From Pectobacterium carotovorum (GTDB lineage: Bacteria > Pseudomonadota > Gammaproteobacteria > Enterobacterales > Enterobacteriaceae), in contig NZ_FQWI01000011.1 of NCBI RefSeq assembly GCF_900129615.1, forward strand, positions 62,001-126,000: a stretch of DNA of 64,000 nucleotides, given 5' to 3'. Below are positions 58,656-64,000 of this stretch, piece after piece. Made by a program: the position numbers and the translations under genes. Under the pieces are notes generated by a model, which saw nothing but the letters and a program-made list of their open reading frames with translations, was not told the origin of the DNA and did no database searches. Each line of letters begins with the position of its first letter. The first letter of the stretch is position 1.

Positions 58656-61600
58656 TCAGCTAGACGATTCAGGCTTGCTGACCAGACTCTCCAGCGACGG
58701 TAATGCACCGTTATAGTGTTCCAACGTAATCGACACTGCAACCGTTCCGCCTTTATCCGCCGTAAAGTTCCCCGCCGTGCTCACTTCAATCGTCGGTGAA
58801 CCATGATTATCGGTGATGCGAATATAGCGGCTGATATCGGTGCCTTCCTCCAATTCGCCCACCAGATCGCTTAAATCAATCCGGTCACCCTCTTTGGCGT
58901 TAAAGTCTTTGATCACATCGTTGCCGATATCTCCAGCCTGCCACTTGAAGGTATCCGCGCCAGCTCCGCCGATGAGCGTATCGCCCCCCGCGCCGCCAAT
59001 AAGGATGTCGTCTCCGCTACCGCCGTAGAGCAGGTCATTCCCCGCTCCACCATAGAGGGTGTCATTTCCTCCCTGGCCGAAGAGAATATCATCCCCGTCG
59101 CCGCCATTGAGTATGTCATTCCCTCCCTTCGACGACGACAGATCAAACTCTGAACTGTGCGCGGCAATATAGTTATGCATGTCCTTCGTGGTAGGGACGC
59201 CCGTTTGCATGCCTAACTGCTTGCCGATGTAGTTCTGCAAGGCCGCGATGCCAGTACCGTCGGTATTAGGGAACGAGACAACATCGCCGAACAGCACATC
59301 ATCATTATACGTGCCGGACATCGTGTCATTGCCCGCCGCACCGACACTCAGTCCATACTGTTCAGCGCCTTCCGCCGAATAGCCAGTTGCCGTATCGTGG
59401 TTGCCCATTTCTGTCGAGGTCGCCTGCGCCACAACATTCAATTTACCCGCATCGGCTGGCACCTCAAGCCTAATCTTCCCGGCCAGCGTCTGGGCATTGT
59501 GAGCATTTTGAATCAGGTATGAACCATCAGCACCGACGGTATACTTCACGTTATTGATTTGATCGGTCAGCACCGTTCCCGTCGGGATCCCCGTCAACCG
59601 AATCCCAGACAGTGTTTCGCTACCGTCACGGTCGGTCAATGCCGCTGAAACATCGAGCGTATAGGTCTGTTTTCCCGCCTGACCGGGGACTTTATCCACC
59701 GTCGCGCTATTGGTTCCGGGGGTATACGTCGTGCCATCGCTGTAGATCACGCCTTCGATATTGTTGCTGACCTGCCGCGTAAACGAGCCCGACTTGCCGC
59801 TGCTATCGGTATAGTTGACCTTCAGCCCATCCAGCGTGTTGACCGACGTATTCGCGTTGTTGTTCGTGCTGTAGGTTGCGTTATAGGTATAGCCCGTTTC
59901 CTTAATGACGAAAACATAGTCAGAATGTGCGTTGCTGCCGTTATTAGTCCGGTTACCGTTGAATGAATCCAGATCGCGGTGATCTTTACGATCGGCCGCC
60001 CAGTCGCTCTGACGATAAAAATAGCCGCTGTTGGAATGCACAACGAAGATATCGCTGTAACTACCGTCCCCGCTGGTATTGCCCTGACTGTAGTACGCCA
60101 CCTTCCCGGTGCCGACTACGGTAGGAACCGAATCCCCCTCGGTCAGCCAGACGCGGACGCCGTTGCCCACCGCAACGATTTTTCCGTTCTGCACGTCAAA
60201 ACCACCGTTCGTGCTTCCGCCATTCACCTTAATGACTTCCGCAGAGGCTGGCGTCGTGGTAACGCTGGAGGTGCTCAAGCTTACGACTGGCGCATCGGCT
60301 ACTGGCGTAATACCAATGTGCAGCGCAGCTTTATCGCCCGTGTTCCCTGCACTATCGACAGGTCGGTAAGCAATGTCCCCCAGCGATGAACCAGAGACAT
60401 TACTCGCTGGCGTAAAGCGTAGATCGGTGTTGCCAGCGGTAAAGGTTTGGCCAGCGGTGACCGCTTTCCAACTCCCGTTATCATTAAAATAGAGCGTGCC
60501 AGCGGCAGCAGGCGGCAGAGACGAAATCACGATGCTTGTGGTATCGCTCGATACACCCAGATCGCTCCAGCCAATGTGCAGCGGTGTATCTTCTGTACCC
60601 GACACCGTGTTGTTGTGTGCGGCTGGCGGCGTAATATCCATGATGGCCTGGCTGTTATCATGCGCCTGATTGCCTGCCGCATCGGTCGCCGTCGCCCCAG
60701 CGGTAATCTTTCCTTCCGCTAACGTGCTCAGATCGACATTCGTCTGCCATTTTCCGTTCGTCACAGGCACATCATGCAGCGTAACCGACTTACCATTCAC
60801 ATCGGTAAAGACCAGATCGACCTTTTTCTCGTTGCTGGTACCGCTGACTACGGTATTTTTCGACTCACTCTGGCTGACATACCCATCGTTACCAGCAAAA
60901 TTCGTAATATCAATTTCTGGTGCAGTCGTGTCCACACTGTAGGCATGATGAGTATTCGCCGTGGTGGCGTTCCCCGCGTTATCACGCGTGGTCACGCTGG
61001 CGCTAATGTCACTATTAGCCGCCAGAACGGATCCCGGAACGTTGACACTCCAGGTTTTGCCGTCAGTATTCACCGTTGTCTGGTAGGTTTCGGTGCCAAT
61101 TTTTACCGTAACGCTATCGCCTGCCTTAACCTCATTACCGACCTTGCCGGTAACAGAGATCGTCTGTCTGGATTCATTAGCGTTAATCACGTTATCCGAC
61201 GTGACATTATCGATAGAAATAGAAGCAATCGGTGCAACCGTATCCACGCCGTAAGCGTGGCTGGTGTTCGCGATAGTGACGTTGCCTGCCGTATCACGTG
61301 TCGTCACAGTGGCACTCACATCGCCATTCGCTGCAAGAACAGAACCGGGAACATTCACGCTCCAGGTCTTGCCGTCAGTATTCACCGTCGTTTGGTAGGT
61401 TTCGGTGCCGACTTTTACCGTAACCGCATCGCCGGCTTTGACTTCATTGCCGACTTTACCGGTCACGGCAATCGTCTGGCCGGACTCGGCCGCGTTAATC
61501 ACGTTATCTGACGTGACATTATCGATAGAAATCGAAGCCACTGGCGCGACGGTATCGACGCCGTAAGCGTGGCTGGTGTTCGCCGTGGTGACATTACCAG

Positions 61601-64000
61601 CGGTGTCGCGCGTGGTGACCGTGGCACTCACATCGCCATTGGCGGCCAACACAGAACCGGGAACGTTGACGCTCCAGGTTTTGCCGTCGGTATTCACCGT
61701 GGTCTGATAGGTTTCGGTACCGACTTTAACCGTGACTGCGTCGCCTGCTTTGACTTCGTTGCCAGCTTTACCGGTCACGGCAATCGTCTGACCGGACTCG
61801 CTGGCATTGATTACGTTGTCGCTGGTGACATTGTCGATGCTGATAGATGCTGTCGGTGCAACGGTATCCACGCCGTAAGCGTGGCTGGTGTTCGCCGTCG
61901 TTACGTTGCCTGCGGTATCGCGTGTCGTCACCGTGGCACTCACATCGCTATTCGCGACCAACACAGAACCGGGAACGTTGACGCTCCAGGTTTTACCGTC
62001 AGTATTCACCGTGGTCTGGTACGTTTCCGTACCGACTTTCACCGTAACCGCATCGCCTGCTTTGACGTCATTATCGACCTTACCCGTCACGGCAATGGTC
62101 TGGCCCGATTCGCTGGCGTTAATCACGTTATCGCTGGTGACATTGTCGATGCTGATAGATGCTGTCGGTGCAACGGTATCCACGCCGTAAGTGTGATTCG
62201 TGTTCGCAGTCGTGATATTACCTGCGGTGTCACGCGTGGTAACCGAAGCAGAGACATCACCGTTAGCAGCCAGCACAGAACCGGGAACATTCACACTCCA
62301 GGTCTTGCCGTCGGTATTGACTGTCGTCTGGTACGTTTCGGTACCGACTTTCACCGTAACCGCATCGCCTGCTTTAACGTCGTTATCGACTTTACCGGTC
62401 ACGGCAATCGTCTGGCCAGACTCGGCTGCGTTGATGACGTTATCGCTGGTGACATTATCGATACTGATAGACGCGGTTGGTGCAACGGTATCGACATCGT
62501 AAGTGTGCGAGGTATTGGCGGTGGTCACGTTGCCTGCGATATCGCGCGTGGTGACGGTGGCGCTCACATCACTATTGGCTGCCAGCACCGCTCCCGGAAC
62601 GTTGACGCTCCAGGTTTTACCATCGGTATTCACCGTCGTCTGGTACGTTTCCGTACCGACTTTAACGGTAATCGCATCGCCTGCTTTCACGTCGTTATCG
62701 ACTTTACCGGTGACAGCAATCGTCTGGTCGGACTCGGCTGCGTTGATTACGTTGTCGCTGGTGACATTGTCGATGCTGATAGATGCTGTCGGTGCAACGG
62801 TATCCACGCCGTAAGCGTGGCTGGTGTTCGCCGTCGTTACGTTGCCTGCGGTATCGCGTGTCGTCACCGTGGCACTCACATCGCTATTCGCGGCCAACAC
62901 AGAACCGGGAACGTTGACGCTCCAGGTTTTACCGTCGGTATTCACCGTCGTCTGGTACGTTTCCGTACCGACTTTCACCGTAACCGCATCGCCTGCTTTG
63001 ACGTCATTACCGACTTTACCCGTCACGGCAATGGTCTGGCCGGATTCACTGGCATTGATTACGTTGTCGCTGGTGACATTGTCGATGCTGATAGATGCTG
63101 TCGGTGCAACGGTATCCACGCCGTAAGCGTGGCTGGTGTTCGCGGTGGTGGCGTTACCTGCGGTATCACGCGTGGTAACCGTCGCGCTCACATCGCTGTT
63201 GGCCGCCAGCACCGATCCCGGAACGTTCACGCTCCAGGTTTTACCGTCGGTATTCACCGTCGTCTGGTAGGTTTCGGTACCGACTTTAACGGTGATCGCA
63301 TCACCGGCTTTAACATCGTTATCGACTTTACCGGTGACCGTTATCGTCTGACCGGATTCAGCGGCATTGATCACGTTATCGCCGGTGACATTGTCGATAG
63401 AGATCGAAGCGACAGGCGCTACGGTATCCACGCCGTAAGCATGAGTAGTGTTTGCAGTGGTGACGTTGCCTGCGGTATCACGGGTCGTTACCGTGGCACT
63501 CACATCACTGTTCGCAACCAGCACCGATCCCGGTACATTCACGCTCCAGGTTTTACCGTCGGTATTCACCGTCGTCTGGTAGGTTTCGGTACCGACTTTA
63601 ACGGTAACCGCATCGCCTGCTTTAACGTCGTTATCGACTTTACCGGTGACGGCAATGCTCTGGCCGGACTCGGCTGCGTTGATGACGTTATCGCTGGTGA
63701 CATTATCAATAGAAATTGAGGCCACCGGCGCAACTGTATCCACACCGTAAGTGTGGCTGGTATTCGCCGCGGTAACGTTGCCTGCCGTATCACGCGTCGT
63801 AACGGTCGCAGAGATATCACCATTGGCTGCTAAAATTGCGCCCGGAACATTCACGCTCCAGGTTTTACCATCGGTATTGACTGTTGTCTGGTACGTCTCG
63901 GTACCGACTTTTACGGTAACCGCGTCGCCTGCCTTGACCTCATTGCCGACTTTACCAGTGACCGCGATGGTCTGACCCGATTCGCTGGCGTTAATCACGT
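58656..64000 (-). CDS. Giant RTX adhesin of LapA/BapA type, 5' part outside window
   Basis: At least 1780 residues of C-terminal sequence are present and the frame is open at the right edge. From N to C: one partial and nine complete 104-aa Ig-like repeats (VDTVAP.ASISIDNV...); two divergent Ig-like units; a cadherin-like unit (SGTEDTPLHIGWSDLGV); a ~200-residue non-repetitive domain; then RTX nonapeptides (GGDGDDILFGQGGNDTLYGGAGNDLLYGGSGDDILIGG) and a type I secretion C-terminus (FKWQAGDIGNDVIKDFNAKEGDRIDL). Such proteins leave by a type I system and stay anchored until LapG cuts near the N-terminus. The apparent ATG-like start at 63998 is an internal Val codon. Confidence 0.92.
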   Translation of the reverse strand, partial: VINASESGQTIAVTGKVGNEVKAGDAVTVKVGTETYQTTVNTDGKTWSVNVPGAILAANGDISATVTTRDTAGNVTAANTSHTYGVDTVAPVASISIDNVTSDNVINAAESGQSIAVTGKVDNDVKAGDAVTVKVGTETYQTTVNTDGKTWSVNVPGSVLVANSDVSATVTTRDTAGNVTTANTTHAYGVDTVAPVASISIDNVTGDNVINAAESGQTITVTGKVDNDVKAGDAITVKVGTETYQTTVNTDGKTWSVNVPGSVLAANSDVSATVTTRDTAGNATTANTSHAYGVDTVAPTASISIDNVTSDNVINASESGQTIAVTGKVGNDVKAGDAVTVKVGTETYQTTVNTDGKTWSVNVPGSVLAANSDVSATVTTRDTAGNVTTANTSHAYGVDTVAPTASISIDNVTSDNVINAAESDQTIAVTGKVDNDVKAGDAITVKVGTETYQTTVNTDGKTWSVNVPGAVLAANSDVSATVTTRDIAGNVTTANTSHTYDVDTVAPTASISIDNVTSDNVINAAESGQTIAVTGKVDNDVKAGDAVTVKVGTETYQTTVNTDGKTWSVNVPGSVLAANGDVSASVTTRDTAGNITTANTNHTYGVDTVAPTASISIDNVTSDNVINASESGQTIAVTGKVDNDVKAGDAVTVKVGTETYQTTVNTDGKTWSVNVPGSVLVANSDVSATVTTRDTAGNVTTANTSHAYGVDTVAPTASISIDNVTSDNVINASESGQTIAVTGKAGNEVKAGDAVTVKVGTETYQTTVNTDGKTWSVNVPGSVLAANGDVSATVTTRDTAGNVTTANTSHAYGVDTVAPVASISIDNVTSDNVINAAESGQTIAVTGKVGNEVKAGDAVTVKVGTETYQTTVNTDGKTWSVNVPGSVLAANGDVSATVTTRDTAGNVTIANTSHAYGVDTVAPIASISIDNVTSDNVINANESRQTISVTGKVGNEVKAGDSVTVKIGTETYQTTVNTDGKTWSVNVPGSVLAANSDISASVTTRDNAGNATTANTHHAYSVDTTAPEIDITNFAGNDGYVSQSESKNTVVSGTSNEKKVDLVFTDVNGKSVTLHDVPVTNGKWQTNVDLSTLAEGKITAGATATDAAGNQAHDNSQAIMDITPPAAHNNTVSGTEDTPLHIGWSDLGVSSDTTSIVISSLPPAAAGTLYFNDNGSWKAVTAGQTFTAGNTDLRFTPASNVSGSSLGDIAYRPVDSAGNTGDKAALHIGITPVADAPVVSLSTSSVTTTPASAEVIKVNGGSTNGGFDVQNGKIVAVGNGVRVWLTEGDSVPTVVGTGKVAYYSQGNTSGDGSYSDIFVVHSNSGYFYRQSDWAADRKDHRDLDSFNGNRTNNGSNAHSDYVFVIKETGYTYNATYSTNNNANTSVNTLDGLKVNYTDSSGKSGSFTRQVSNNIEGVIYSDGTTYTPGTNSATVDKVPGQAGKQTYTLDVSAALTDRDGSETLSGIRLTGIPTGTVLTDQINNVKYTVGADGSYLIQNAHNAQTLAGKIRLEVPADAGKLNVVAQATSTEMGNHDTATGYSAEGAEQYGLSVGAAGNDTMSGTYNDDVLFGDVVSFPNTDGTGIAALQNYIGKQLGMQTGVPTTKDMHNYIAAHSSEFDLSSSKGGNDILNGGDGDDILFGQGGNDTLYGGAGNDLLYGGSGDDILIGGAGGDTLIGGAGADTFKWQAGDIGNDVIKDFNAKEGDRIDLSDLVGELEEGTDISRYIRITDNHGSPTIEVSTAGNFTADKGGTVAVSITLEHYNGALPSLESLVSKPESSS
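60949..64000 (-). repeat. 312-bp tandem array in the adhesin gene
   Basis: Unit borders recur at exactly 312-nt spacing (ends at 60948, 61260, 61572, 61884, 62196, 62508, 62820, 63132, 63444, 63756). That is nine complete units and one cut by the window edge, each encoding one 104-aa Ig-like domain. Units differ mainly at silent positions and a few residues. Confidence 0.92.

Noticed and set aside
61569-63719. 716-codon rightward frame opposite the adhesin
   Set aside because: It mirrors the 312-bp repeats of the adhesin and shows the same periodicity. Codon bias of the real strand keeps the antisense frame open; there is no ribosome site and no recognisable domain.
60949-64000. Possible CRISPR array because of regular repeats
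   Set aside because: The repeats are 312 bp, contiguous and coding, with no spacers.

Overview
The window is chromosomal DNA of a soft-rot enterobacterium, most likely Pectobacterium. The core gene order (der-bamB-yfgM-hisS-ispG-rodZ-rlmN-ndk; sseA/sseB/pepB; iscRSUA-hscBA-fdx-iscX; trmJ/suhB; hcaT/glyA/hmp; glnB-glrR-qseG-glrK-glmY-purL; mltF/tadA/pgpC/murQ) matches the enterobacterial block known from E. coli. A pectin acetylesterase/pectin methylesterase pair with KdgR-type boxes is inserted in it, as expected of a plant cell-wall-degrading relative. Genus is inferred from gene content and remembered protein similarity; no search was run.

Layout. 1-695: AEC-type carrier running off the left edge. 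769-10700: leftward core run from ndk to der (GTPase, BAM lipoprotein, YfgM, HisRS, IspG, RodZ, PilW-like, RlmN with a repeat-bearing N-terminus, Ndk). 10751-16014: a dispersed repeat, an alpha-glucoside PTS/6-phospho-glucosidase pair, sseA, and an RpiR-type regulator. 16049-24268: sseB, pepB and the complete isc operon behind an IscR-type site. 24388-26052: divergent trmJ and suhB. 26208-34859: accessory metal-uptake island with two related Fur-box-preceded binding proteins, one FecCD permease, one ATPase, a chemoreceptor, a small unknown protein, and a NicO/DUF1007 pair with a Zur-like palindrome. 34903-39135: hcaT, glyA, hmp with NsrR and PurR-type sites. 39296-42475: paeY-pemA with two KdgR-like boxes separated from the gene by a dispersed repeat. 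42533-51256: glnB, the GlrK/GlrR/QseG system, its small RNA glmY with a sigma-54 promoter and three GlrR-type boxes, and purL. 51536-55298: mltF, third dispersed repeat, tadA, pgpC, murQ. 55451-64000: LapG protease, LapD receptor, a small unknown gene, and the C-terminal end of a giant RTX adhesin made of exact 312-bp repeats, running off the right edge.

How parts work together. GlrK/GlrR should activate glmY, which lies beside them, to tune amino-sugar synthesis. LapD (degenerate GGDEF/EAL) should gate LapG proteolysis of the adhesin encoded next door. IscR should repress its own operon. The KdgR boxes would couple PaeY/PemA to pectin breakdown products. The metal island would respond to iron (Fur) and perhaps zinc (Zur).

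I see no rRNA, tRNA, CRISPR array, prophage or transposase gene. I find no proven new system. The least explained parts are the dual-binding-protein metal/chemoreceptor island, the dispersed repeat family, the coding minisatellite in rlmN, and the two small unknown proteins (107 and 114 aa).
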